From Trebonia sp963777905 (lineage in GTDB: Bacteria > Actinomycetota > Actinomycetes > Streptosporangiales > Streptosporangiaceae), in the NCBI GenBank assembly GCA_963777905.1, contig CAVZSM010000019.1, forward strand, positions 186,001-250,000: a stretch of 64,000 bases of DNA, written 5' to 3'. Below are positions 26,875 to 36,692 of this stretch, piece after piece. How positions within the stretch are numbered: the stretch's first letter is position 1; each line of letters begins with the position of its first letter. A program made the position numbers and the translations under genes. A model generated the notes under the pieces. It saw only the letters and a list, made by a program, of their open reading frames with translations, was not told where the DNA came from and did not search any database.

Positions 26875-28604
26875 GCGGCGCGCACGTAACTGCCCGGGGC
26901 GGGCTCGATGACCGGGTAGCGCTTGTCGCCCAGCTCGCGCGGCGCCGGGACCTGGCCGCCGGACCGTGCCCCCAGCCAGCTGGCGTAGTCCGGCCACCAC
27001 GATCCCCGCTTGGCGGGTGCCGCACGCTGCCACGACTCCGCGTCCGCGGTGACCTCGTCGCTGACCTGGTAGCCGGACTTCTTGTTGTCCGCCGGGTTGA
27101 CGAGCGCCGCGATGTGCCCGCTGCTGGACAGCACGAACCGGGTCTTGCCGCCGAGCAGCTGGCCGCCGCGGTAGCAGGACTGCCAGGGACAGATGTGGTC
27201 GGCCACTCCCGCCACCACGTAGCTGTCCAGGTCGACACGGGACAAGTCGATCTCGGTGCCGAGAACGGTGAGCCCGCCGGGACTGGCCAGCGCGTTCGCT
27301 AACCGCCGCCCGGACGAAGTCGCGGTGCAGGCCCGCGGTCATCCGCGTGGTGTCGGCGTTCCAGAACAGGATGTCGAACCGGGCGGGCTCGCGGCCCAGC
27401 AGGTAGTTGTTCACCCAGTAGTTCCAGATCAGGTCGCCTGGGCGCAGCCAGGCGAAGAGCTCGGCGAGCCGCGCCCGTCCAGGTACCCCTTCCTTGCCGA
27501 GGCGGCGATCGCGGCCTGCGCCGTGGACTCATCCACGAAGGCGCCGACGGCGTCGGTGCGGGCCTGATCGAGCATGGTGACCAGGAGCGTCAGGCTCGCC
27601 AGCCGCGGGTTGTCGTCGCCCGCGCCAGCCGCGGCCGCGGCCCGGGACCGGTCCGCGAGCACCGCGGCGGTCAGGCTAGCCAGGATGCCGCCCGAGCAGG
27701 CGGCGAGCAGGTGCACGGCGTCCGCCGAGCAGATGCCTTCCACCGCGTGCATTGCCTCGATGATGGCCTCGGTGTACTTGCCGAACCCCCACACGGCATG
27801 CCGCTCGTCCGGGTTGCGCCAGGACATCACGAACACCTGCTGCCCCTGGGCGGTCAGGTACTCGATCATGCTCCGGCCGGGCGCGAGGTCGAGGATGTAG
27901 TACTTGTTGATCGTCGGCGGGACGATCAGCAGCGGCAGCTCGCGGACCGTCTCCGTTGCCGGCTGGTACTGGATCAGCTCGTAGACCGGAGTGCGCAGCA
28001 CCACCGCGCCCGGGGACGCCGCCAGGTCGGTGCCGACCGTGAAGGCGTCCGGCGGCACCATGGACGGCACCCGCGGCGGGGCCGCCAGGTCGCCGGCCAG
28101 GTGCCTGGCCCCGGTCAGGATGCTGCCGCCGCCTGAGTCGATCGCCGCCTTCCACGCCTCGGGGGACAGCAGCAGGCTGTTGCTCGGCGCGAGAGCGTCC
28201 ACCAGGTTGCCCACCGCGAAGCGCATCCGCTCCGCGTCGCGCCAGTCGAGCGGTGCCGCCTCAACGAGGTCGCGAGCGGCGGCGCCCGTCGCGAGGTAGG
28301 CCTGCATGACCCGGTGCAGCACTGGGTTGCCCGTCCACGCGGGGTCGGTGAACCGGCGGTCCTTCGCGGCCGGCGCCACGGCGGAGTCGCCGCCCGCCAC
28401 GCGGGCGAGCTCCGCGGCCAGGCTCGAGGCCCGCCCGGCGACCAGGCCGGGGCGGCTGGCGAGCGCCGCGGCGAACCGCAGCGTGGAGCGGCCGGGGAAG
28501 AGCTGCCGCAGCGGGCCGAGGGCCGCCTGGGTGAGGAGCAGGTCAAGGGCGGCCGCGGTCTCTGGCGCGCCGGGTGAGGCGGAGTCCGCCGTGCTCTCGC
28601 TCAT
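26871..28604 (-). pseudogene. phaC: Class II-like polyhydroxyalkanoate synthase, two frame breaks
   Basis: Poly(3-hydroxyalkanoate) polymerase, which links hydroxyacyl-CoA units. The lipase-box cysteine is in HLLAACSGGILASL, the catalytic aspartate in VVAGVADHICPW and the histidine in SSSGHIAALVNP. The protein reads in one frame to KGYLDGR, then one base appears missing near 27469-27475. It continues LAELFAWLRPGDLIWNYWV to FVRA, then one base appears extra near 27301-27310. It resumes LANALASPGGLTVLG to the stop. Net length is 577 aa, normal for the class. All catalytic residues survive, so sequencing error is as likely as decay. Start and stop overlap the neighbours by 4 bp each. Confidence 0.88.
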
Positions 28605-30139
28605 GACCGCGCCGCCGTCGCTGACAGCACGTCCGCGGGGATCGTGATCTCGCGCTTGAGCAGCTTGCCTGTGGGGCCCTTCGGCAGCCCGTCGGTCAGC
28701 CACACGTGCCGCGGGTACTTGTAGGCGGCGACCCGCTCCTTCACGTAATCGCGCAGCTCCTGCGGGGTGCAGGCCGTACCGGGGCGGAGCGTGACGGCGG
28801 CGCCGACCTCTTCGCCGAGCGACGGGTGCGGGATCCCGATCACCGCGGCCTCAAGGACGGCCGGGTGCTCGTAGAGCACCTCCTCGATCTCCCGCGGGTA
28901 CACGTTGTAGCCGCCGCGGATGACCATGTCCTTCTTGCGGTCCACGATGTAGTAGAACCCGTCCTCGTCGACCGTTGCAAGGTCACCGGTGCGGAACCAG
29001 CCGCCGCGCATCGCGGCCGCCGTCGCCTCCGGCCGGTTCCGGTAGCCCTTCATCACGTTGTGCCCGCGGATGGCGATCTCGCCGATCCCGCCGGTTTCGG
29101 TGACGCGGATCTCGCCGCCGCTGTCGTCGACACTGACCAGCATGAGCTGCACGCCCTCGATGGGCACGCCGATCGAGCCCGGCTTGCGGCGGTCACGCCG
29201 GTTGAACGTGGCCACCGGCGAGGTCTCCGACAGCCCGTACCCTTCCAGGATCACGGCATCGAAGGCCTTCTCGAACCCGTGCAGCACCTCGACGGGGAGC
29301 GCGGCGCCGCCGGAGACGCACAGCCGCAGCGACGAGGTGTCGGCGGTGGTACTGGCTGCTTCGCCGAGCATGCCGACGTACATGGTCGGCACGCCTTCGA
29401 ACACCGTCACCCGGTCCCGCTCGATCACCTGCAGCGCCGCCGCCGGGCTGAACCTGGGGATCAGCGTCAGGCAGGCGCCGGACACCACCGCGGCGTTCAG
29501 CCCGCAGGTCTGCCCGAAGCTGTGGAACAGCGGCAGGCAGCCCATCACCACGTCGTCAGGGCCGAGGTCGAGCAGCATCGTGGCGGTCACGGACGCGTTC
29601 TTCCGCATGTTGGCGTGCGTCAGCTCCGCGCCCTTCGGGGTGCCGGTGGTTCCCGAGGTGTACAGGATCACCGCGGTGTCGCCGTCGGCGCGCGGCGCCA
29701 CCTCGGGCGCTGGCGTCCAGGTGGCGACGTCGTCCAGCGTCGCGGCGCTGATGGTAACGGCAGCGGCCCCGGCTTTCTCCGCCCCGGCGGCCGCCTCGTC
29801 GGCGAAGGTCTCCCAGGCGAGCACCAGGCTGGCACCGGAGTCGCCGAGGTAGTGGGCCACCTCGCGGGCCTTGAGCAGCGGGTTCATCGGGACGATGGCG
29901 CCGCCGGCGCGCAGCACGCCGTAGTAGAAGACCGGGAAGTGCGGCACGTTGGGCAGCATGATGCCCACCGGGTCGCCCGGCCGCAGGCCGCGCTCGCGCA
30001 GCCAGCCGGCGGCGCGCGCGCTGAGGTCGTCGAGCTGCGCGTAGGTAAAGGTGGTGGAGTCGAGCCGCAAGGCTGGGCGGTCTGGGTACATCTGCGCGGC
30101 TTCGCGCAGGTTGAGGGACAGGTTGGTCATGATGATCAC
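28601..30139 (-). CDS. Acyl-CoA synthetase (AMP-forming), PHA operon
   Basis: 512 aa. Adenylating motif ILYTSGTTGTPKGAELTHANM, core EGYGLSE, hinge GGWFRTGDLATVDEDGF and the C-terminal PKGPTGKLLKREI with its catalytic lysine are all intact. It probably activates fatty or hydroxy acids that feed the PHA synthase encoded next. The start is the GTG at 30139 behind AGGAG, overlapping the upstream relic by GTGA. An ATG three codons later (30130) is also possible. Confidence 0.88.
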   Translation of the reverse strand: MIIMTNLSLNLREAAQMYPDRPALRLDSTTFTYAQLDDLSARAAGWLRERGLRPGDPVGIMLPNVPHFPVFYYGVLRAGGAIVPMNPLLKAREVAHYLGDSGASLVLAWETFADEAAAGAEKAGAAAVTISAATLDDVATWTPAPEVAPRADGDTAVILYTSGTTGTPKGAELTHANMRKNASVTATMLLDLGPDDVVMGCLPLFHSFGQTCGLNAAVVSGACLTLIPRFSPAAALQVIERDRVTVFEGVPTMYVGMLGEAASTTADTSSLRLCVSGGAALPVEVLHGFEKAFDAVILEGYGLSETSPVATFNRRDRRKPGSIGVPIEGVQLMLVSVDDSGGEIRVTETGGIGEIAIRGHNVMKGYRNRPEATAAAMRGGWFRTGDLATVDEDGFYYIVDRKKDMVIRGGYNVYPREIEEVLYEHPAVLEAAVIGIPHPSLGEEVGAAVTLRPGTACTPQELRDYVKERVAAYKYPRHVWLTDGLPKGPTGKLLKREITIPADVLSATAARS

Positions 30140-30336
30140 GCTCCTGCGGTGAATGCGGACACGCCGGTGATGTCCCGGCCAGCCCGCTCCCAGTAGCCGT
30201 TGATGACCGGCAGCACCTCCTCGTGCACGAACCCGCGAGTCCGCTCCAGGTAGTCAAGCTGCGCGGGGGTGAACTCCTCGCGGAGCATGAAGTAGTCGGT
30301 GCGGAGGGCTTCTCCGAAGCCAGCTTCGAGACCCAT
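30136..30336 (-). pseudogene. N-terminal remnant of an acyl-CoA dehydrogenase
   Basis: 66-codon open frame with a strong AAGGAGG site. Residues 6-52 (LRTDYFMLREEFTPAQLDYL..FVHEEVLPVINGYWER) match the start of acyl-CoA dehydrogenases. The sequence then switches to GRDITGVSAFTAGA and stops, so more than 300 codons are missing. The stop overlaps the ligase GTG, so the fragment is still translated as the operon leader. It is best explained by an internal deletion, and it may now serve mainly for translational coupling. Confidence 0.7.
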
Positions 30337-30680
30337 GGCGGCCTCCTTAAGTGAACGGCTGCTGACCTCCTCATGGTCTGCCGGCAGCCGGGATAGTGCC
30401 ATGGCCTGGCGGACAACACGATCCGCGATCGGCTGTCCGCACGGACAACTCGCCTACCTCACCGGACCCTACTCTGCGAGTCACATCGGCCACACCAGTA
30501 ACTTCTGCTGACTTTGCAGCCCGGACGACCATCTTCGCGGTTGAGTTACCGGTCACATGTAGTCATGTCGGCTGCAAAGTGCGCCCGCGGCTGCAAGGTC
30601 GGCGCTACCGGTGGCGCATCCCTTCGCGTATTACGATGACACCTTCGATTTTCTCGAAGAGCAATAGTTAACTGACCCTG
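30337..30680. other. Intergenic region between the PHA operon and an orphan LuxR domain
   Basis: 344 bp, less GC-rich than its surroundings, holding the promoter(s) of the divergent units. ACATG-TAGT-CATGT near 30557 is a small perfect palindrome. No gene or complete upstream part of the truncated LuxR-type regulator was found. Confidence 0.5.
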
Positions 30681-30968
30681 TTGCCGGCGGGGACGCCCGT
30701 TATCACGGACTCGATGGGCCCGAGGCCGGCCGCCGCCCCCGCTGCGGAACTGGCCCCGCTGCTCATGCGGGCCTGGGGACTCACCTGCCGCGAACGCGAG
30801 GTGGCGCGGCGGGTGATCGACGGCCTGTCCACCGAGGACATCGCCGCGGCGCTGTTCATCTCCGAGCACACCGTCCGTGACCACGTCAAGGCGATCTTCG
30901 GCAAGGTGGGCGTCAGCCGCCGCCAGGACCTGATCGCCGCTCTCTCCGGACGAACCAGCGTCAGCTGA
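30681..30968 (+). CDS. Orphan LuxR-type helix-turn-helix domain protein
   Basis: 95 aa from a TTG, or 84 aa from the ATG at 30714. The body is a complete LuxR/FixJ DNA-binding domain: LTCREREVARRVIDGLSTEDIAAALFIS followed by EHTVRDHVKAIFGKVGVSRRQDLIAAL. The lead-in AAELAPLLMRAWG is normally preceded by about 280 residues of sensor sequence in actinomycete regulators, none of which is present. It may be a truncated gene that still binds DNA. It is divergent from the PHA operon. Confidence 0.65.
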   Translation: MPAGTPVITDSMGPRPAAAPAAELAPLLMRAWGLTCREREVARRVIDGLSTEDIAAALFISEHTVRDHVKAIFGKVGVSRRQDLIAALSGRTSVS

Positions 30969-31017
30969 ACTGGGGGTAAGTCGGTCGCGCCGCTGCCGAG
31001 GTTACTGGAGCACGGCG

Positions 31018-31344
31018 CTAGGCGACGCGTTGCCATGAGTCGCCGAAGTCCGCGATGACCTTCAGTTCACCTCCGAGGGCGTGGATGTAGTCGGCTAGGG
31101 TGGCAAGTTCAGCGACGGAGCCGCTTTCGATCGCGGAGACGCGCTGCTGGGTTACCCCCATGGCCTCAGCGACCTGAGCCTGGGTCATGCCCACCTGCTT
31201 GCGCATCTCTGCGAGGCGCTCGGCACGGACCTGGAGCGTGCGCCGCTGCCGGGCTTCCTCGACGGCCGGGCGGTCGTCGGGATGGACGAATTCATCCATG
31301 AACTCATCACGGGTGTACGTGTAAAACTCTGGCTGCTCGCTCAT
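31018..31344 (-). CDS. XRE-family antitoxin (HigA-like)
   Basis: 108 aa. The helix-turn-helix is LAEMRKQVGMTQAQVAEAMGVTQQRVSAIESG at about residues 48-79, followed by ATLADYIHALGGELKVIADFGD, the C-terminal segment common to HigA-type antitoxins. It is translated from an ATG overlapping the toxin stop by 4 bp, so toxin comes first. It should neutralise the toxin and repress the shared promoter. Confidence 0.85.
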   Translation of the reverse strand: MSEQPEFYTYTRDEFMDEFVHPDDRPAVEEARQRRTLQVRAERLAEMRKQVGMTQAQVAEAMGVTQQRVSAIESGSVAELATLADYIHALGGELKVIADFGDSWQRVA

Positions 31345-31700
31345 TGCCATCCCTTCAGGTACGCCTCGTACGCCGCTTTCGCCACTGGGATCGCTTCGGC
31401 GTACCACTCCTTCCACCGGCCGGACTTGTCGCCGGCTACCAGCAGCACCACGTTGCGGACTGGGTCGAAGACAAACAAGATCCGCACCTCGCTTGATCCG
31501 CTGGATCCGGGTCGCAGCTCTTTCAAGTTGTGCAGCCGGGACCCGGCGATCCGGTCGACGAGCGGTCGGCCAAGGACCGGACCCTCGTCGAGGAGGCGGT
31601 CGATGGCCTCGGCAACCAGTCGCCGCGTCACCGGGTCGCCGGAACGGAGAGCGTGCAGCCAGTCGCGGACTTGTCTTGTCATCGCCAGCCTGTACGGCAC
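31341..31700 (-). CDS. RelE/HigB-type toxin
   Basis: About 119 aa. VRDWLHALR..DPVTRRLVAEAIDRLLDEGPVLGRPLVDRI is followed by GSRLHNLKELRPGSSGSSEVRILFVFDPVRNVVLLVAGDK, the beta-sheet core of Gp49/HigB-like ribosome-dependent mRNA interferases. The C-terminus WKEWYAEAIPVAKAAYEAYL is usual. I chose the GTG at 31700 because GGGAGG lies 5 nt upstream and a TATACT box lies at 31726-31721, which excludes earlier starts. Confidence 0.8.
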   Translation of the reverse strand: MPYRLAMTRQVRDWLHALRSGDPVTRRLVAEAIDRLLDEGPVLGRPLVDRIAGSRLHNLKELRPGSSGSSEVRILFVFDPVRNVVLLVAGDKSGRWKEWYAEAIPVAKAAYEAYLKGWQ

Positions 31701-31713
31701 GACGGCCTCCCGG

Positions 31714-31750
31714 CACCAAGAGTATACAATGGCTTTGTTGTGAACGTCCA
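31714..31750 (-). promoter_or_regulatory. Promoter of the toxin-antitoxin operon
   Basis: On the minus strand, a -10 box TATACT (31726-31721) is preceded at 18 bp by TGGACG as a weak -35. Initiation would fall near 31714, a few bases before the GGGAGG ribosome site of the GTG at 31700. Confidence 0.5.
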
Positions 31751-32133
31751 TGCGGCGTCCGTGGAGGGGCGGGGTCGGTCGCGAGCGGGACCAGGTAGGC
31801 CGCAGTCACGGTCTCTGGTACCGGAATCTTTATCAGTCGCATCTGTGGTCCCCCGTAAGGTGCGCATTCCAGATAGTGCGCTCACCATAAGCTCGGCCAC
31901 TGACAAAACCGGATTGAACCCGATGGGCTGGTATCGCCGATGACTTCCATGGAAGAAGCGCGCTGCAAACACAAGCATGTGTTGCCACAATTAACGCGGC
32001 GGCCGGCCTGGCTTCTCTTCCGCCCCCAAAATGAGCTATAGCCTCAGCCGCGTAGGTCGGGGAATCATTGTGTCGAGTTCGGCCCAGAAACGGCGCTGAA
32101 GTCGACACGATAATTTGTCTTGCTGTAGCTTCC
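31751..32133. other. Gene-free stretch with small inverted repeats
   Basis: About 380 bp with no supported gene. AACACA-AGCA-TGTGTT at about 31970-31985 is a short palindrome. ATTGTGTCGA (32067-32076) pairs with TCGACACGAT (32102-32111) at 9 of 10 positions. A 91-codon minus-strand frame crosses it but has no family features. It may be decayed intergenic sequence. Confidence 0.4.
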
Positions 32134-32733
32134 CTATTCTTCGGCGGTCTGGCCGATGCCGTTGATGGCGTCGCGCATCCCGGGCGTGAGCAGCTGAAGA
32201 AGCGGTGCCGCGGCGCTCTGGAGCTGTCGCACTGCGTCCTGCAGCCCGTCGCCCGGGACGGCCGCGCCCTTCGGTGACTTGGCTATCGCCGCGAGAATGC
32301 GGGCCATCTGCCCGCCGAGGTACTGGGCCTGCTCAAGGAAGTGCCGGGCTGTCGGGTCGTTGATGAGCACGGGCGCGCCCGTGAGCAGCATCAGCATGTA
32401 CGTGCGGAAGCCGTCGGACGCGGCGTCGCGGTCGCCCGAGCCGTCGAGCACCGCCGACACAGCCTGGGCGGAGCGAGCGGCCTGCGCCGCCATGATGGCG
32501 GCCTGCGCGGCGACCGCGTGGGCGCGCTGCTTGTTCTGCCGCCTGATGAGCAGCTGATTCACGACGAGGACCGTGATCAGCAGGACCAGCAGCCCGGCCA
32601 CCGTGTCCGTCGTCAGCGGGCGGGCCGCCCACCAGCGCCGCTGCCCGGCGTCCGTGAGTTCGCCGACCACGAGCGCCACCGTGATCAGCGTCGCCAGGAC
32701 GGCAGGGGGCCAGCCCAGGAAGCGCGTGGACAC
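32134..32733 (-). CDS. Small two-TM membrane protein, unknown function
   Basis: 199 aa. Two hydrophobic segments, AVLATLITVALVVGEL (about 11-26) and TVAGLLVLLITVLVVNQLLI (about 44-63), are followed by a cytosolic Ala/Gln-rich helix (AAQAAIMAAQAARSAQAVSAVL). The C-terminal helical domain includes FLEQAQYLGGQMARILAAIAKSP. I recognise no family. It ends 10 bp before nothing but the aldolase stop on the same strand, so it may be downstream in that transcript. Confidence 0.6.
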   Translation of the reverse strand: MSTRFLGWPPAVLATLITVALVVGELTDAGQRRWWAARPLTTDTVAGLLVLLITVLVVNQLLIRRQNKQRAHAVAAQAAIMAAQAARSAQAVSAVLDGSGDRDAASDGFRTYMLMLLTGAPVLINDPTARHFLEQAQYLGGQMARILAAIAKSPKGAAVPGDGLQDAVRQLQSAAAPLLQLLTPGMRDAINGIGQTAEE

Positions 32734-32742
32734 CAGACGACT

Positions 32743-33423
32743 CTAGGGGCGCTGGCCGTAGCTGGCCAGCTTTGCCGCGACGGCCTCGATCTCACCGGGC
32801 GGCAGCAGCCGCGGGGTCCCGGCGGCGGCGGCGCGCAGGTACACGTCGCAGACCCATTCCAGGTACACGCTGCGGTCGTAGGCGGTCTTCAGGTCCTGGC
32901 CGGTCGTGACCGCGCCGTGGCTGCCCAGCAGGCACGCGGTGCGCCCGCGCAGCGCCTGCACGGCGTTGCTGGCGAGTTCGTCCGTGCCGTAGGTGGCGTA
33001 CGGCGCCACCCGCACCGTGCCGCCGAACATCGCCACGTAGTAGTGGATCGGCGGCAGCTCGTCTCCCAGCGTGGCGACCGCCGTCGCCGCGACCGAGTGC
33101 GTGTGCACGATCGCCGCCGTCCCAGGCCCGGCCCCGGCCACGGTCCCGGCCCCGGCCCCGGTCCCTGCGTACGCGCCGTAGACGGCCAGGTGCAGCGGCA
33201 GCTCGCTGGTCGGCGCGAGCGGCGCCTCGACCGGAGTGCCGTCGAGCCGGTGCACGCCGATGTCCCTGGCCGCCAGCTCCGCGTAGTCCACTCCGCTAGG
33301 CGTCACCGCCACCAGGTCCCCGGCGAGGACGCTCACGTTACCCGCCGTGCCCACCATGAGCCCGGCCGCGGACAGCTTCCTGCAGGCGCGCACGATCTCC
33401 TCGCGCTCCCGTTCGAGCAGCAT
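32743..33423 (-). CDS. Class II aldolase (fuculose-phosphate aldolase family), DHAP-shunt type
   Basis: 226 aa. Zn-dependent aldolase of the AraD/FucA fold. GLMVGTAGNVSVL binds phosphate, TSELPLHLAVY carries the catalytic glutamate, IVHTHSVAAT the first two zinc histidines and GSHGAVTTG the substrate loop. It is transcribed divergently from mtnA, 36 bp apart. In the described DHAP shunt, such an aldolase cleaves 5-methylthioribulose- or 5-deoxyribulose-1-phosphate to DHAP plus an aldehyde, so this role is inferred from position. A Gly/Ala/Pro-rich insertion (GTGAGAGTVAGAGPG) near residue 90 is unusual. Confidence 0.8.
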   Translation of the reverse strand: MLLEREREEIVRACRKLSAAGLMVGTAGNVSVLAGDLVAVTPSGVDYAELAARDIGVHRLDGTPVEAPLAPTSELPLHLAVYGAYAGTGAGAGTVAGAGPGTAAIVHTHSVAATAVATLGDELPPIHYYVAMFGGTVRVAPYATYGTDELASNAVQALRGRTACLLGSHGAVTTGQDLKTAYDRSVYLEWVCDVYLRAAAAGTPRLLPPGEIEAVAAKLASYGQRP

Positions 33424-33459
33424 CGCGCCTCCATCAGGCCGAGAGGTAGCTTCAACCTT

Positions 33460-34491
<1,032 letters not shown>

Positions 34492-34577
34492 GTCGGTTGA
34501 CGCAAGCGCCGGGACGGGTACCCGTCCTACCGTGTGGTGCCGTGAGCATGCTGGCCGAACAGGGGGTTCTGACAGCG

Positions 34578-35530
34578 ATGACAGACACGATGATGGCGCT
34601 CAGGGCGCACGCGCGCGGCGGCCCGGAGCAGCTGGTCTACGAGGCCGCCCCGGTCCCCGTGCCGGGGCCGGGCGAGGCCCTCGTCGCGGTGCACGCGGCG
34701 GCGATCACCTTCGCCGAGCTGAGCTGGGACGAGTCGTGGACCACCCGCGACGGGCGGGACCGCACGCCGGTCATCCCGTCCCATGAAGTGTCGGGGACGG
34801 TCGCCGCGCTCGGCCCCGGCGCCGACGGCGTGACGGTCGGCGAGGAGGTGTACGGCCTGATCGACTTCGACCGTGACGGGGCGGCGGCCGAGTACGTGAC
34901 GGTGCCCGCCGCGCACCTGGCGGCCAGGCCGCGGTCGGTCTCGGACGTGGAGGCGGCTAGCTTGCCGCTGGCCGCCCTGACCGCGTGGCAGGCGCTCGTC
35001 GACCACGCGGCACTCAACCGGGGGAGCGGGTTCTCGTGCAGGGCGGCGCGGGCGGCGTCGGCAGCTACGCCGTCCAGCTCGCCGCGATCCTCGGCGGCAC
35101 GGTCACGGCGACGGGCGTCGCCAGGCAACGGGACTTCGTCCTGGGCCTCGGAGCCACGACGTTCCTGGCGCCGGGCGCTGGCAACACGGCCGGGTACAAG
35201 GCGGTCGCACCGGACGGCTTCGACGTGGTCATCGACACGATCGGCGGCGCTGTTCTCGATGCCTCCTACGAGCTGACCCGCCGGGGCGGCCGGCTGGTGA
35301 CGCTCAGCGCCCCGCCGTCGGCGGACAAGGCGGCGGCGCTGGGCCTGCACGCCATGTTCTTCGTCGTCACCCCCGACGCGGCGGAGCTGGCGAAGCTCGC
35401 CGGGCTGGTCGACGAGGGCAGGCTGCGCCCGGTGGTCAGCCAGGTCTTCCCGCTGCGCGACGGCAGGCAGGCCTTCGAGTCCGCGACCAAGCCGCATCCC
35501 CCAGGCAAAACGGTCTTGACGGTCCCCTAA
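34578..35530 (+). pseudogene. Zinc-type/quinone oxidoreductase (MDR family), one frame break
   Basis: Medium-chain dehydrogenase of the quinone-oxidoreductase branch. The N-terminal GroES-like domain reads MALRAHARGGPEQLVYEAAPVP.. PVIPSHEVSGTVAALG.. GLIDFDRDGAAAEYV up to LTAWQALVDHAAL. A missing base near 35017-35024 then breaks the frame. The second frame carries PGERVLVQGGAGGVGSYAVQLA (NADPH-binding) and the C-terminal GRLRPVVSQVFPLRDGRQAFE. Restoring one base gives 317 aa, normal length. No zinc-binding cysteines are seen, as in zeta-crystallin types. It may be sequencing error or decay. Confidence 0.85.
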
Positions 35531-35537
35531 CGCCCAT

Positions 35538-35623
35538 CTTCGTATCACTTTCCGCCCCTGGAATCGGACAAATCGGGCGCGAGAGGGACCGAAAGTGATA
35601 CGAAGACGAAAAGTGATACGAAG
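35538..35623. repeat. Triplicate CTTCGTATCACTTTC element (one inverted, two direct)
   Basis: CTTCGTATCACTTTC (35538-35552) is the perfect reverse complement of GAAAGTGATACGAAG (35591-35605). A further GAAAAGTGATACGAAG follows at 35608-35623. The 15-bp arms are AT-richer than the surroundings and enclose a 38-nt loop. It could act as terminator, protein-binding array or mobile-element relic. Confidence 0.7.
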
Positions 35624-35738
35624 TTGCGGAGCTATCAGGCCCGAAACCGGCCTATCTTGACACCCCCGTGCGCACAGGACACTTGAGCCACACTTGAGCG
35701 CCGCAGCCCTCGGCAAGGTCGACGCTCGCCATCATGAT

Positions 35739-35774
35739 GGGCCGTTAGGCTCCCTCAAGCGTGCCTAACGGCCC
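35739..35774 (-). terminator. Perfect 12-bp hairpin
   Basis: GGGCCGTTAGGC (35739-35750) pairs perfectly with GCCTAACGGCCC (35763-35774) around a 12-nt loop, 83 bp past the stop of the methyltransferase gene ending at 35857. It is probably a terminator, possibly bidirectional. Confidence 0.55.
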
Positions 35775-35856
35775 ACTATCTTCAGGCAGCGGCCATCCAT
35801 GCCTTGATAACAGCAAGAAGCGGTGGGGCCGCCACAGCCGCTCGTCCGCTAACCCG

Positions 35857-36675
35857 TTACGGCTTGCGGCCGACGCCGCCCATGCCGGGGACCTCGCCGG
35901 CGTCGGGGAACAGGGTGGCGTCCGGCCGCCACTTGTTCAGTTCCACCACGCCGGGCGAGATCAGCTTGAGGCCGTCGAAAAACCCGGTGAGCTGCGCGGG
36001 GCTGCGCGGGTGATACGTGTTCGCCGAGCTCTGGTTGTACGCCTCGACGGCCGTGGTGAACGATTCGCTGGTGTTGGTGCCGTCGCTGAGCGCGAGGTAG
36101 CTGCCGGACGTCATCGGCTCCAATAGCTGCCTGATGATCAGCTCCGGCTGGTCGGAGTCCGGCACCTGGCCGACGATCCCCAGCATCATCAGCGCGACCG
36201 GGCGCGAGAAGTCGAGCGTCCGGGCGGCCTCAGAAAGGATCGTAGCCGTGTCGCGCATGTCGGCGTCGATGTAGTCGCAGGCGCCCTCGGAGGTGCTGGT
36301 GAGCAGCGCACGGGCGTGCACGAGCACGAGCGGGTCGTTGTCGACGTAAACGATCCGGGAGGAAGGAGCGATCGCCTGCGCGACCTGGTGGGTGTTGTTT
36401 GCGGTTGGCAACCCGGTGCCAATGTCAAGGAACTGCCGGATGCCCGCCTCCCCGGCCAGGAACCGCACCGCCCGGCCGAGGAACGCGCGGTCGGCGCGGG
36501 CGAGCCGGCTGATGTCCGGGAACACCTGCATGACCTGATCGCCGATCGTGCGGTCGACCGGGTAGAAGTCCTTGCCGCCCAGCCAGTAGTTCCACACCCG
36601 GGCCGAATGCGGCATGGATGAGTCGATGGCGGGCCCGTTGCCCCCGGGCGTGGACGAACTCTCGGTCACGCGCAA
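35857..36675 (-). CDS. SAM-dependent methyltransferase, Methyltransf_19 (DUF574)
   Basis: 272 aa. SMPHSARVWNYWLGGKDFYPVDR is the signature N-terminus of this actinobacterial family, followed by RQFLDIGTGLPTANNTHQVAQ (SAM motif I) and IVYVDNDPLVLVHARALL. Its members are abundant in actinomycetes next to Scr1-like regulators, as here, but their substrates are unknown. The XRE gene lies 17 bp upstream on the same strand. Confidence 0.88.
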   Translation of the reverse strand: MRVTESSSTPGGNGPAIDSSMPHSARVWNYWLGGKDFYPVDRTIGDQVMQVFPDISRLARADRAFLGRAVRFLAGEAGIRQFLDIGTGLPTANNTHQVAQAIAPSSRIVYVDNDPLVLVHARALLTSTSEGACDYIDADMRDTATILSEAARTLDFSRPVALMMLGIVGQVPDSDQPELIIRQLLEPMTSGSYLALSDGTNTSESFTTAVEAYNQSSANTYHPRSPAQLTGFFDGLKLISPGVVELNKWRPDATLFPDAGEVPGMGGVGRKP

Positions 36676-36692
36676 ATTCTCCTGTCTTCTCT

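Larger units (their letters stand above)
35531..35856. other. Gene-free stretch rich in inverted repeats
   Basis: 326 bp downstream of the oxidoreductase and of the convergent methyltransferase. It holds the GTATCACTTTC repeat cluster (35538-35623) and the 12-bp perfect hairpin at 35739-35774. No open frame is supported. Confidence 0.6.

Noticed and set aside
31833..32108. 91-codon minus-strand frame
   Set aside because: No ribosome site, family or codon signal, and it crosses AT-richer intergenic DNA.
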